DNA of 64,000 bases from Agathobaculum sp. NTUH-O15-33 (GTDB taxonomy: Bacteria > Bacillota > Clostridia > Oscillospirales > Butyricicoccaceae), in the NCBI RefSeq assembly GCF_033193315.1, contig NZ_CP136187.1:1116001-1180000 (forward strand), written 5' to 3'. The notes under the pieces were generated by a model, which was not told the origin of the DNA, made no database searches, and saw nothing but the letters and a program-made list of their open reading frames with translations. Position 1 is the first letter of the stretch. The number at the start of each line of letters is the position of its first letter. A program made the position numbers and the translations under genes. This document shows, one piece after another, positions 24,507 through 31,499 of the stretch.

Positions 24507-24548
24507 GGTGTTTAGATCGACAGCGTTTACATACCCGCATCCAATCGC

Positions 24549-24558
24549 CTTATTCGCC
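24549..24558 (-). repeat. Fibre recombination site 4
   Basis: The minus strand reads CCCTCGGCGAATAAGG; the 15-mer CCCTCGGCGAATAAG is shared with site 3. It lies 62 bp before the recombinase start codon. Confidence 0.75.
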
Positions 24559-24619
24559 GAGGGTTAACTTGATAGACTATTTATGCGCCTGTATACTAGG
24601 GAAAGGAGGTGCAATCATA

Positions 24620-25582
24620 ATGGATTTAAAAAGTGAGCTTGTAGAGCGGCTTTGCGCTGAATTTCCGGGCAATGAGGACAAAATACGTGATATTATAAGC
24701 GGATATGCGATCAGCAAAGAATCTGAACAAATGCGCAGTAACTTGAAAAAGCGCGTAGCGTCATTTCTGGCCGCGAAAAAAATAGACGGATTGTCGGCAA
24801 AAACGCTTAAAAATTACCGCGATATGTTGGGGCAATTTATCGTACAGGTGGACAAGCACGTTGCGAGGATTTCTACGGATGATATCCGGGGATATATCGG
24901 TTTTCTGGCCGAGCGTGGGCTAAAAGACAGCTCCATCCAAACACATATTAACTGTCTACGCTCTTTTTTTTCATGGCTGGATGTGGAAGATATTATCCGC
25001 AAAAACCCTATGCGCAAGATAAAATCCTTGAAATTCGACCGGATGCGGTCACGTAGGCCATTAAGCCCGGAGGAATTGGAACAGCTACGTGATGGGTGCC
25101 AAACGTATAAACAAAAGGCTTTGATCGAATTTTTAGTATCGTCTGGGTGTAGATTGGGCGAGATCGTTGGGCTGCGTGTGGATCAGGTGGATTGGCAATC
25201 TCGCAGCGTTGTGGTGACAGGTAAAGGCGATAAAGACCGGACGGTTTATTTTAGCGTTCGAGCAAAAATGATGCTGAAATCGTACCTTGCCCAACGAAAA
25301 GTCGGTCACGCGCTGTTTGCAAGCTCGCGCACACCGTATGACGCTATGGGTGCGGCGGCTATTCAAAAGCTTGTACGCCAAATTGGCGTACAGGCGCACG
25401 AGCCACGGCGCATACATCCTCATATTTTGCGGCACACGTTCGCTAGCAACGCGGTTAATGGCGGCATGAAAATAGCGACTATACAACAGCTTTTAGGGCA
25501 TTCAGACCCTAAAACGACCTGTATATATGCGGAAATGTCACCCAAAGCGGTGCAATACGAGTACGAACAGATTATAGCTTGA
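24620..25582 (+). CDS. Tyrosine recombinase (XerC/D-like), probable fibre invertase
   Basis: ATG 24620 has GGAAAGGAGGTG upstream. The 320-residue enzyme has an N-terminal SAM-like core-binding domain (about 38-125) and a catalytic domain with the full set of active residues: R178 (GCRLGEIVGLR), K202 (GKGDKDR), H268 and R271 (HPHILRH), H294 (LLGHSD) and nucleophile Y303. Its place beside four fibre cassettes with repeated ANK sites argues for a shufflon recombinase rather than the prophage integrase, which is expected at the unseen left end. The integrase role is not excluded. Confidence 0.88.
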   Translation: MDLKSELVERLCAEFPGNEDKIRDIISGYAISKESEQMRSNLKKRVASFLAAKKIDGLSAKTLKNYRDMLGQFIVQVDKHVARISTDDIRGYIGFLAERGLKDSSIQTHINCLRSFFSWLDVEDIIRKNPMRKIKSLKFDRMRSRRPLSPEELEQLRDGCQTYKQKALIEFLVSSGCRLGEIVGLRVDQVDWQSRSVVVTGKGDKDRTVYFSVRAKMMLKSYLAQRKVGHALFASSRTPYDAMGAAAIQKLVRQIGVQAHEPRRIHPHILRHTFASNAVNGGMKIATIQQLLGHSDPKTTCIYAEMSPKAVQYEYEQIIA

Positions 25583-25601
25583 TATCGGTACAATCGGCAG
25601 A

Positions 25602-25632
25602 CCCGGCAAAACGGGATTTTGGCCGGGCTTGT
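25602..25632 (+). terminator. Weak terminator after the recombinase
   Basis: CCCGGC (25602-25607) pairs with GCCGGG (25622-25627), followed by CTTGTTTAC. The T-tract is short, so readthrough into the lysis genes is likely. Confidence 0.35.
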
Positions 25633-25678
25633 TTACTATACGCATTTTTAAGGTCGAAAGGCCGGAAAGGAAATAAAA

Positions 25679-26149
25679 ATGGAACATATCAATACGGTAA
25701 AGGCGGCAGTTGCATCGGCACTGGCGGTGCTGACTGCCTTATGGGGGTGGTTTGGTTGGCTTGTGGTGCTGTTCGTTTGCTGCATGGCGGCAGACTACCT
25801 GACCGGCTCGGCGGCGGCCATCCGGCGCGGTGAGTGGTCGTCCCAAGTAGCACGGGATGGCATTTGGCATAAAACCGGCAGTATCCTTGTTGTGCTAGTC
25901 GCTGGGGCGGCTGATCTACTTATCGGCACAATTTTAGACCACTTGCCGGGCATTGCACTACCGTTTCAATATTCGGTACTTATTTGTCCCATTGTGGTGA
26001 TTTGGTATGTACTAACCGAATTGGGTAGCATCCTTGAAAATGCTGTTGCCTTGGGCGCACCAGCCCCCGCATGGCTGGCAAAAATTTTGGCAATGACCAA
26101 AGACGCGGTAGACAAGGCTGGAGGGGACGAAACAAATGAAAATCATTGA
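25679..26149 (+). CDS. Phage holin (toxin secretion/phage lysis holin family)
   Basis: A 156-residue membrane protein with GGAAAGGAA upstream. It has a hydrophobic segment near 10-40 (ALWGWFGWLVVLFVCCMAADYLTG) with the family signature CMAADYLTGSAAAIRRGEWSS. Two more membrane segments follow, about 66-85 and 95-115. The charged C-terminal tail is cytoplasmic. It forms membrane holes that release the endolysin encoded in the next, overlapping gene. Confidence 0.92.
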   Translation: MEHINTVKAAVASALAVLTALWGWFGWLVVLFVCCMAADYLTGSAAAIRRGEWSSQVARDGIWHKTGSILVVLVAGAADLLIGTILDHLPGIALPFQYSVLICPIVVIWYVLTELGSILENAVALGAPAPAWLAKILAMTKDAVDKAGGDETNENH

Positions 26150-26825
26150 ATGCAACCTGCCCCGCAACGGGCCGTACACGCGACGCAGCGAGACGAGGGC
26201 CGTTGTACTGCATCACGCCGAAGCGTCCAGTGCGACGGTGTGGGATATCAATAGCTGGCATCTCGACCGGGGATTTAACGGCATCGGATACCACTACTAT
26301 GTGCGCAAGGACGGCAGCATCTACCGTGGTCGGTCGGAATGGGCGATTGGCGCGCACGCGATCGGCGCGAACGACTGGTCAATCGGCGTGTGTTGCGAGG
26401 GCGCGTACATGACCGAGACCATGCCAGCGGTGCAACTTTCGGCGCTAAAAGCCCTGCTGCGGGATATCATGGCGCGAAACGGGAGATTGTCGCTTGTGAG
26501 ACACAAAGATGTAAGCGAAACAGACTGCCCCGGCAGCAAATTCCCGTGGGCAGAGGCACAAAAATACGAGGAGGATGACGAAATGAATGAAAAGCAAGTG
26601 CGCGAGATTTTTGACGAAATGTTTAATGCGCGACTTCCGCGACACAAAAGCGTGGATGAGTTTTCCGGTACGGTAAAGACCGAGCTGCAAGACCTGATTG
26701 CGGATGGCAGCCTGAAAGGCAAGGCCGGCAGCGACGCGGCCAAGGGCCTTGATCTAACAGACGATATGGCGCGCGCGCTGGTGATCGCAAAGCGCTATAC
26801 GGACGGCGTGTTTGACGCGGAATAA
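26136..26825 (+). CDS. N-acetylmuramoyl-L-alanine amidase endolysin
   Basis: A 229-residue lysis enzyme with an N-terminal Amidase_2/PGRP domain (about 20-140). Zinc ligands are visible at H26 (VVLHHAE), H123 (VRHKDV) and C131 (TDCPGSKFPW), and the conserved GYHYYVRKDGSIYRGR strand pair is present. The C-terminal ~85 residues are a helical region without a recognised wall-binding repeat. The start overlaps the holin. A strong terminator follows. Confidence 0.93.
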   Translation: MKIIECNLPRNGPYTRRSETRAVVLHHAEASSATVWDINSWHLDRGFNGIGYHYYVRKDGSIYRGRSEWAIGAHAIGANDWSIGVCCEGAYMTETMPAVQLSALKALLRDIMARNGRLSLVRHKDVSETDCPGSKFPWAEAQKYEEDDEMNEKQVREIFDEMFNARLPRHKSVDEFSGTVKTELQDLIADGSLKGKAGSDAAKGLDLTDDMARALVIAKRYTDGVFDAE

Positions 26826-26852
26826 CAATCAGCGTCCAATTTGGACACACAA

Positions 26853-26882
26853 AAGCCCCGGCCTGTTGGCTGGGGCTTTTGG
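26853..26882 (+). terminator. Terminator of the late operon
   Basis: AAAAGCCCCGGCC and GGCTGGGGCTTTT form a stem with a short loop. It ends the rightward late transcription unit after the endolysin. Confidence 0.85.
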
Positions 26883-26969
26883 CATAGGAAAACATTACTG
26901 ATTGCATCTACAATCCCAATATGATAATGTTTTTGTGTGGAAATCTTAATATTTGTAAAGGGTAACTGA

Positions 26970-27116
26970 ATGTGCGCGTGGCTTGAAAAAATGGTAAAAT
27001 TTTTTAAAAAAGAAAAAGATGATAAAGCACCAGACGACCAGCGCGCAGAGTTAATAGCGGAGCTGGAAGAAATGATTGCACAGTATAAAAAGGATATCGA
27101 GGATAAGAACATTTGA
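26970..27116 (+). CDS. Small charged coiled-coil protein
   Basis: A 48-residue ORF from ATG 26970 with AAAGGGT upstream and its own terminator downstream. It is basic at first (WLEKMVKFFKKEKDD) and then a regular heptad-like helix (AELIAELEEMIAQYKKDIED). Codon use and a clean site support a real gene. No family is recognised. It is isolated between the late operon and the leftward early cluster, a typical moron position. Confidence 0.5.
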   Translation: MCAWLEKMVKFFKKEKDDKAPDDQRAELIAELEEMIAQYKKDIEDKNI

Positions 27117-27130
27117 TATTGGTGTGGACA

Positions 27131-27169
27131 TGCAAAAGCCTCCACGGCTAGGCCGGGAGGCTTTTTGCA
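27131..27169 (+). terminator. Bidirectional terminator
   Basis: TGCAAAAGCCTCC (27131-27143) pairs with GGAGGCTTTTTGCA (27156-27169). It serves the small rightward gene and could also stop leftward transcription. Confidence 0.8.
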
Positions 27170-27240
27170 ATTCACGGTAAATCCTACCGAATTAAATTGT
27201 TACAATCCACACCCCGATATGGGGTGACTTGATAATATTA

Positions 27241-27582
27241 TTATACATCACATTTATTCTGTGTCAACCTCTTTTTTTCACGGCATCGACGAATTTTCAG
27301 AGCGTTTTTTGTGGGGTATTCTGCATTGTATGCTCCTTTTTGGTACGGTAGATAGCTCAGTATCGTATTTTCAGCCATGTTTAGCGCGCTGGCTATTTCT
27401 TTAATCGACATGCCGCGCGCGTACATGTCTTGGATGTTGCTGCTTTGCGACGTTGAATATTGCCCTAGCGTGATCAATATTTTTCGCACCTTCTGTTCGG
27501 ATATGCCGACACGCCGTGATATTTTTTTCATCGCAATATTTTGACTGCCCAAGCGTGACACGGCTTCGATTGTTGCATCCAT
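27241..27582 (-). CDS. Phage helix-turn-helix regulator
   Basis: A 113-residue protein with two helix-turn-helix motifs: about 18-42 (MKKISRRVGISEQKVRKIL) and about 50-78 (MYARGMSIKEIASALNMAEN, a sigma-region-4-like HTH). The C-terminal tail is basic. It is the last gene of the leftward early cluster. Such proteins often control late or lysogenic promoters; the target is unknown. Confidence 0.7.
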   Translation of the reverse strand: MDATIEAVSRLGSQNIAMKKISRRVGISEQKVRKILITLGQYSTSQSSNIQDMYARGMSIKEIASALNMAENTILSYLPYQKGAYNAEYPTKNALKIRRCREKKRLTQNKCDV

Positions 27583-27616
27583 AATATCACTTCCTCAGGT
27601 CAAATAATGTAGTATA

Positions 27617-28120
27617 TCAATTTTTGCTAACAGCCATTTCAACGATTTGATCAGTGGTATACAGATCCATAATTCGGGCAATACGCATATTGTACTCGCT
27701 GCGTGATCCCAAGTTTGGTTGATTATAAACTGCGGTTAACAGATCGTTTGTAAACTGGGTGCTTAGACCGATAATCTTTTGAGCACATAATATACCTGTC
27801 GCAGCGTCGATTAGCATGGCGTGCAGCGCAAGGCCATAACCCTCCGTCGGACGCTCCAAAGTGTATTGACTTAGCGCCCTATTATATGGGCTATCCATCC
27901 AGTTAAGCATCCCGAAACGTGATAGGAAAAAAATAACTCCATCCACATCGGCAAATTTAAACTGTGGTAATCCGTTCTTAAATTCGCGTTTTTCTTTCGC
28001 AGTAGGGTTTCCAAGCTTTAAGAGTAACAGCGCGCCGTCACTTGTCAGGTCGAACACAGCGCCGTCTGGGCACGGTGTGCAGACATGTTCACCGACCACA
28101 TATGATGTAAAATTGTTCAT
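27617..28120 (-). CDS. Hypothetical phage protein
   Basis: A 167-residue acidic-to-neutral protein with no signal or membrane segment. It has the stretch FADVDGVIFFLSRFGMLNWMDSPYNRAL and a helical end. It overlaps the upstream gene by 32 nt, so translation is coupled. I do not recognise a family. Confidence 0.55.
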   Translation of the reverse strand: MNNFTSYVVGEHVCTPCPDGAVFDLTSDGALLLLKLGNPTAKEKREFKNGLPQFKFADVDGVIFFLSRFGMLNWMDSPYNRALSQYTLERPTEGYGLALHAMLIDAATGILCAQKIIGLSTQFTNDLLTAVYNQPNLGSRSEYNMRIARIMDLYTTDQIVEMAVSKN

Positions 28121-28508
28121 CTTTTATTCTCCCACATCTTTTTTTATTTGCTGCCTTGTGGCATACTGTGTACATCGTCGTGTATTCATCTGTAAATAAC
28201 GGATTGTCCTTGTGTTCTAGGCACCATGCATCTACTTCATGGGCCGTCCCAGTAAATATTTCAATCGGGGGGAAGAAAACCATACCTGTGTTTGACCTCT
28301 CAAGGACTACCCATTTCGTTGGGGGCATTTTGCAAATAAGCTGGAGCCGAAAGCAATAGCCTGACATATATTTTATGATATCCTGTTTGTAATTTCGTAT
28401 TTCAGCCAAGACTTCGGACGAAACATCCTTTTTAACTTTTAGTTTTCCATCGATAATAGTAGCTCCGGCAGCGGTTGCTAGTTCGTAAGCTCTCTTCTCT
28501 GTTAACAT
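28089..28508 (-). CDS. Hypothetical phage protein
   Basis: ATG 28508 follows AGGAGG at the right distance; the frame is open further upstream to 28562. The 139-residue protein has an N-terminal helix pair (TEKRAYELATAAGATIIDGK, VLAEIRNYKQDIIKYM) resembling the short helical domain of TubC-like docking or phage single-domain proteins. A W/H/C-containing second half follows. The function is unknown. Confidence 0.55.
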   Translation of the reverse strand: MLTEKRAYELATAAGATIIDGKLKVKKDVSSEVLAEIRNYKQDIIKYMSGYCFRLQLICKMPPTKWVVLERSNTGMVFFPPIEIFTGTAHEVDAWCLEHKDNPLFTDEYTTMYTVCHKAANKKRCGRIKDEQFYIICGR

Positions 28509-28642
28509 AATGTTTCCTCCTAGCGTTGTATCTATTATAATATGTTTTTTGCGGGTTGTCACGTTTTACACGATATTTTTGCGTGGTCTGCCCTCGTAAC
28601 CTCCGGGGCGGGTTCTTCCGGTCAGGCTGGCAGGGCGGGTGG

Positions 28643-28807
28643 TTATCTGCACATACGCCGCCACGCCGCAAGTGCGGCTTGTCGGTTGCTGTGCGTACTA
28701 TCTTTCATTTTTTTGCCGCTTTGGTCGCGGACGATCAGGCGGGCGGTCCCGGCGGCCTGATCTGCGATACTGGCGGTAATGCCATAGTCTTTATAGTAGG
28801 TTTTCAT
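28643..28807 (-). CDS. Small conserved phage protein
   Basis: ATG 28807 has AAAGGAG upstream. The 54-residue protein (KTYYKDYGITASI, ARLIVRDQSGKKMKDSTHSN) is a basic beta-then-helix protein of a kind seen in early regions of clostridial phages. It overlaps the upstream gene by ATGA. No function is known to me. Confidence 0.6.
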   Translation of the reverse strand: MKTYYKDYGITASIADQAAGTARLIVRDQSGKKMKDSTHSNRQAALAAWRRMCR

Positions 28808-29343
28808 CTCGTCTCGCTCCTTTCGCTGCTGGGCCAATGCCCGCCGGTGGAGTAGTCCCATTCGATGGTCCCGTCCGGGTACATGGTGATGACGTGCGCC
28901 TCCAGTGTCCAGCCGTCCTTGACCCGTTCCATGACGTAGCATCCCGGCTCTCGGACAGTTTTACATAAATAGTCACTGCCGTTGTGATTGGTGTAGACCT
29001 TGCCGGTTGCCAGCGCAAAGTGTCGGGTTGGGTGCAAAAGGTCTTCTTTATCGGCAACAATCCATACCTCGTAAATTTTATCAAATTCGCTGTATAGAGG
29101 GCTTCCTTTGATGTATGCAGTGCTGCAACGGCAGCTGATATTTGCTTTAACGCCCCCTTTTGCCCCGAAAATTCCATCAGACCATTTTAATTTAACATCT
29201 TTTACCGACAAGACCTGCTCATTCGACGATCTAGACATTTTTGCAAGATATAACGCTTTTTCGCTAACAGCTTGCAAAAGCGTTTTTCCAACAATATATT
29301 CACCATCCCGATCATCGCGAATGTATACTTTCCAACTTTTCAT
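28804..29343 (-). CDS. Hypothetical phage protein
   Basis: A 179-residue protein with a beta-rich start (KSWKVYIRDDRDGEYIVGKT), a CRCS pair in the centre and a C-terminal YPDGTIEWDYSTGGHWPSS. No domain is recognised. It is in the middle of the leftward early operon with coupled neighbours. Confidence 0.55.
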   Translation of the reverse strand: MKSWKVYIRDDRDGEYIVGKTLLQAVSEKALYLAKMSRSSNEQVLSVKDVKLKWSDGIFGAKGGVKANISCRCSTAYIKGSPLYSEFDKIYEVWIVADKEDLLHPTRHFALATGKVYTNHNGSDYLCKTVREPGCYVMERVKDGWTLEAHVITMYPDGTIEWDYSTGGHWPSSERSETR

Positions 29344-29399
29344 TTTTATTCACTCCATTTCTGTTTCTGCCGGTCAGTCCGGCGGGGCGGGTATCGATG

Positions 29400-29600
29400 T
29401 TAAATACTGTCTGCGTATTTTCTGGCTTTTTCTATGGATTTGAAACTGTCAAGTATTACGTCTGTGTCATTGACAGCGTAGTATACGTAGGTACGGCCTT
29501 TTGGCTCCATTGTGATAGGATCGATCTGACGATCCTCCTCGCGGCTGATTGTGTATCTGCCCCGAGTCTCTAACACCTCGCACTTTACGCATCTTGTCAT
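29400..29600 (-). CDS. Hypothetical small phage protein
   Basis: A 66-residue protein beginning MTRCVKCEVLETRGRY, with one CxxC, then a strand-rich part and a final helix (FKSIEKARKYADSI). A GAAAGGAGTAAGAC site precedes it. It may bind zinc weakly; no family assigned. Confidence 0.5.
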   Translation of the reverse strand: MTRCVKCEVLETRGRYTISREEDRQIDPITMEPKGRTYVYYAVNDTDVILDSFKSIEKARKYADSI

Positions 29601-29606
29601 TTTGTC

Positions 29607-29951
29607 TTACTCCTTTCGCCGCTGGGCGGTTTGCTTGTATCGCTCGATAACGGCATTTGCCGTTTTGCATTCTTCGTTCGTTGATCTGATAATGCTTTCG
29701 ATATGTACTATGATCGCATCGGTGGTCATTTCGTCTTGATTATTTGGGTTTTCTTTAATTTGATCGATTATGTGGTTAAGGTATCGCCACACAAGCGCGT
29801 TAGCGTATGCGATCTGCCTTTCTGCTCCGGTCAACTGGATTTCGTTTTCAGCTATTAATATCTCGTTGCAGTTCAGTGGATTTATGCACCAGTAAAATTT
29901 GCTTTCTAGCAACTCTTTGTGCGCTTCAAAGGTGTTTGCAATAATTTTCAT
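29607..29951 (-). CDS. Hypothetical phage protein
   Basis: A 114-residue mostly helical protein (AYANALVWRYLNHIIDQIKE, IVHIESIIRSTNEECKTANA) that ends in a basic tail RYKQTAQRRKE. An AAAAGGGGTAAC site precedes it. It lies early in the leftward operon. No function visible. Confidence 0.55.
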   Translation of the reverse strand: MKIIANTFEAHKELLESKFYWCINPLNCNEILIAENEIQLTGAERQIAYANALVWRYLNHIIDQIKENPNNQDEMTTDAIIVHIESIIRSTNEECKTANAVIERYKQTAQRRKE

Positions 29952-29985
29952 TGTGTTACCCCTTTTCTTTTTACCCTGCCTTGTG

Positions 29986-30081
29986 ATATAATAGGGGCAC
30001 TAAATGGCAGGCTTTAGTGCCCCCCGTTTGGTCTCTTAGGCTCCCTGTGCTGTGGTAGGTGCTGGGGAGCCTATTTTATTT
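29986..30081 (+). ncRNA. Candidate small phage RNA with two hairpins
   Basis: On the plus strand TATAAT (29986-29991) is followed by an 11-bp perfect hairpin (GGGGCACTAAA 29994-30004 / TTTAGTGCCCC 30013-30023). A 9-bp hairpin (TAGGCTCCC 30037-30045 / GGGAGCCTA 30065-30073) and ATTTTATTT follow as a terminator. It runs antisense to the leftward early operon. The -35 box is poor, so this is tentative. Confidence 0.35.
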
Positions 30082-30210
30082 AAGGGCTTCAATTTTCTTG
30101 CGTATGATTTCGGCGGCTTCCTTTGCGGTGCTGGCCTTGATCTCGATGTTTTCCGCGAGGGTTTCAAGTAGTAAAATCAGTTCGGCTTGCGTCATGCTGT
30201 CTTGCTCCAT
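30076..30210 (-). CDS. Small helical phage protein
   Basis: A 44-residue ORF with AGGAGGTC before ATG. It is a single amphipathic helix pair (MTQAELILLLETLAENIEIK, AKEAAEIIRKKIEALK). It is the first gene downstream of the leftward promoter. No family is known. Confidence 0.5.
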   Translation of the reverse strand: MEQDSMTQAELILLLETLAENIEIKASTAKEAAEIIRKKIEALK

Positions 30211-30273
30211 TTCGTGACCTCCTGCCCGGTGTATTTGCTGGGGTGCTGTCCTCCTTTCCTTTAGTATGGTTAT

Positions 30274-30302
30274 ATTATATCACTAGAATTGGTGATGTTC
30301 AA
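30274..30302 (-). promoter_or_regulatory. Leftward early promoter
   Basis: The minus strand has TTGAAC (30297-30302), 17 bp, TATAAT (30274-30279). Operator 1 fills the spacer exactly. Confidence 0.8.
30279..30296. promoter_or_regulatory. Operator 1
   Basis: ATCACTAGAATTGGTGAT: dyad ATCAC-N8-GTGAT between the -35 and -10 boxes of the leftward promoter. Confidence 0.75.
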
Positions 30303-30310
30303 TAGGCAAT

Positions 30311-30328
30311 ATCACTAATATTTGTGAT
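30311..30328. promoter_or_regulatory. Operator 2
   Basis: ATCACTAATATTTGTGAT: the same ATCAC-N8-GTGAT dyad, 32 bp centre to centre from operator 1, between the two promoters. Confidence 0.75.
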
Positions 30329-30344
30329 GTTTTTTATTGATAAC

Positions 30345-30362
30345 AACACTTGTTCTAGTGAC
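30345..30362. promoter_or_regulatory. Operator 3
   Basis: AACACTTGTTCTAGTGAC: a weaker copy of the dyad (AACAC-N8-GTGAC) overlapping the -35 box of the rightward promoter. Confidence 0.6.
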
Positions 30363-30378
30363 ATAACTAAGATATAAT
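30350..30378 (+). promoter_or_regulatory. Rightward promoter for the XRE regulator
   Basis: TTGTTC (30350-30355), 17 bp, TATAAT (30373-30378). The AGGGAGGTG ribosome-binding site of the regulator lies just downstream. Confidence 0.7.
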
Positions 30379-30396
30379 ATATAGGGAGGTGTTTAC

Positions 30397-30624
30397 ATGC
30401 CTATAAGTTATGAAAAAATGCTAAAGCTCTTTGCGGAGCGAGGTATCACAAGCTATACCGTTAGACGAGACAATGTTATTGGTCAAGCGTCATATCATAA
30501 AATTATGGAAGGTGGACACATAGATACAAGAACGATAGAACGCTTATGTAAATACTTGAATTGCCAGCCCGGCGATTTGATGGAATACCGACAAGACGAG
30601 AAGGTGCTAAACCATGCCGACTAA
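30397..30624 (+). CDS. Cro/CI-type (XRE) regulator
   Basis: A 75-residue single-domain helix-turn-helix protein (LFAERGITSYTVRRDNVIGQ, TRTIERLCKYLNCQPGDLME). The PGDLME ending is typical of YozG/Cro-like phage repressors. It is transcribed from a promoter overlapped by operator 3 and is the obvious candidate to bind the three ATCAC-N8-GTGAT operators. It overlaps the next gene. Confidence 0.85.
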   Translation: MPISYEKMLKLFAERGITSYTVRRDNVIGQASYHKIMEGGHIDTRTIERLCKYLNCQPGDLMEYRQDEKVLNHAD

Positions 30625-30847
30625 AATATATGTTGATGTCCTTGCCTTGTGGGACAAGAACGGAAAGATCGTCCCCAGAGCGCTAAAGATAGATGACGTG
30701 CGTTACAATATCGACAAGGTACTTGATACACGCCCGGCAACATCGCTTAAAGCGGAGCTGCCGGGAACGCGCTATACAATCCGGGTGGAGGGCAGAGATA
30801 GCCATTTGTTTTTTGATGGTACGCAGTGGTTTGTTTTTGTGGATTAA
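30614..30847 (+). CDS. Conserved small protein of phage/mobile elements
   Basis: A 77-residue beta-rich protein (TKIYVDVLALWDKNGKIVPR, SLKAELPGTRYTIRVEGRD, LFFDGTQWFVFV). Similar small proteins accompany YolD/UmuC-like or repressor genes in Firmicute mobile elements. It is co-transcribed with the XRE regulator. Its function is unknown. Confidence 0.6.
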   Translation: MPTKIYVDVLALWDKNGKIVPRALKIDDVRYNIDKVLDTRPATSLKAELPGTRYTIRVEGRDSHLFFDGTQWFVFVD

Positions 30848-30882
30848 GGGCGGCCCAGCTGGCATTGCTGGGCCGCCCTTAA
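30844..30882. terminator. 16-bp perfect hairpin at the prophage right end
   Basis: TTAAGGGCGGCCCAGC (30844-30859) and GCTGGGCCGCCCTTAA (30867-30882) pair perfectly around a 7-nt loop. It is likely a bidirectional terminator that separates the phage regulator operon from the truncated cotJC. Confidence 0.6.
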
Positions 30883-30884
30883 GG

Positions 30885-30998
30885 TTATCTGTTTTTACAC
30901 TTTGGCCCGCCAAGCTGCGTAATAACTATTTTGGCGGCTTGCGGGTCCGGATTTTTGATTTTGACGGGGAATTGTAATCTTTTATCGTATGACCACAT
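30885..30998 (-). pseudogene. cotJC: cotJC 5' fragment, interrupted by the prophage
   Basis: The start codon overlaps the cotJB stop (TGATG), as in intact cotJ operons. The 37-residue frame begins MWSYDKRLQFPVKIKNPDPQ and runs to ITQLGGP, the conserved N-terminus of CotJC, a manganese-catalase-like spore coat protein. After GGP the homology stops (KCKNR, then TAA) and phage sequence begins. Intact CotJC continues with DGELxASLRYL and is about 190 residues long. The rest of the gene should lie beyond the left prophage end, outside the window. Confidence 0.85.
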
Positions 30999-31255
30999 CA
31001 GTTATCCTCTCCTTCCCAAGGCCACGGGTCGTCGATCCAGCGCCAAGTGCCGGTGCGGGTGTCGACCTCGCGCGCGGTCAGCGGGCCGAATTGATCTTCG
31101 TATTCGGCGGCAGCCTTGTCAAAGGCTGTGCGCATTTTACTATAGTAGGCGAGCGCGGCGCTGTTTTTCGGGTGGCCGTCGAGATACTCGATCACATCGA
31201 CCAGCGCGAAATCATACATGCGCACACGGTTTAAAAGCTTCTCACGTTCAGTCAT
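30998..31255 (-). CDS. cotJB: Spore coat protein CotJB
   Basis: An 85-residue protein with the full CotJB pattern: LLNRVRMYDFALVDVIEYLD, HPKNSAALAYYSKM, EYEDQFGPLTAREVD and the ending WRWIDDPWPWEGE. It is made in the mother cell and assembled into the coat with CotJA and CotJC. It overlaps cotJA and cotJC by ATGA-type junctions, showing a single translationally coupled operon. Confidence 0.95.
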   Translation of the reverse strand: MTEREKLLNRVRMYDFALVDVIEYLDGHPKNSAALAYYSKMRTAFDKAAAEYEDQFGPLTAREVDTRTGTWRWIDDPWPWEGEDN

Positions 31256-31449
31256 CGCGGCACAGCCTCCTCACCTAGGAAAGGTTTATCCAGCGCCGGA
31301 AATATCGTGCCGCGGGAAAGCGCGAGCGCCGGTTCGTACGGCGTATCAAAGCTCTGCGCGGGGACAAAGCCCATTGCCAGAGATAGCAGACGCGGATCGA
31401 TGCTGTCTGCCGGCAGCGCCTGATCCGGGCCTGTGTATTGCATATTCAT
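31252..31449 (-). CDS. cotJA: Spore coat associated protein CotJA
   Basis: A 65-residue protein with the CotJA core SLAMGFVPAQSFDTPYEPALALSRGTIFP-like region (FVPAQSFDTPYEPALALSRG) followed by LDKPFLG. AAGGAG precedes ATG 31449. It is the first gene of the cotJABC operon; sigma-E control is known in Bacillus. Confidence 0.92.
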   Translation of the reverse strand: MNMQYTGPDQALPADSIDPRLLSLAMGFVPAQSFDTPYEPALALSRGTIFPALDKPFLGEEAVPR

Positions 31450-31499
31450 AACGAGTTGCTCCTTCAGCTTAGACGGTATTGAGGGGTAACCTCACTGTC

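Noticed and set aside
24620..25582. Tyrosine recombinase as the prophage integrase
   Set aside because: It lies between fibre cassettes and holin, far from the visible prophage end, and is surrounded by repeated crossover-like sites. Fibre inversion fits better, though integration is not ruled out.
28556..28855. Plus-strand frames over the early phage operon near 28.6 kb
   Set aside because: The minus strand carries coupled genes with good ribosome-binding sites there; the plus frames have none.
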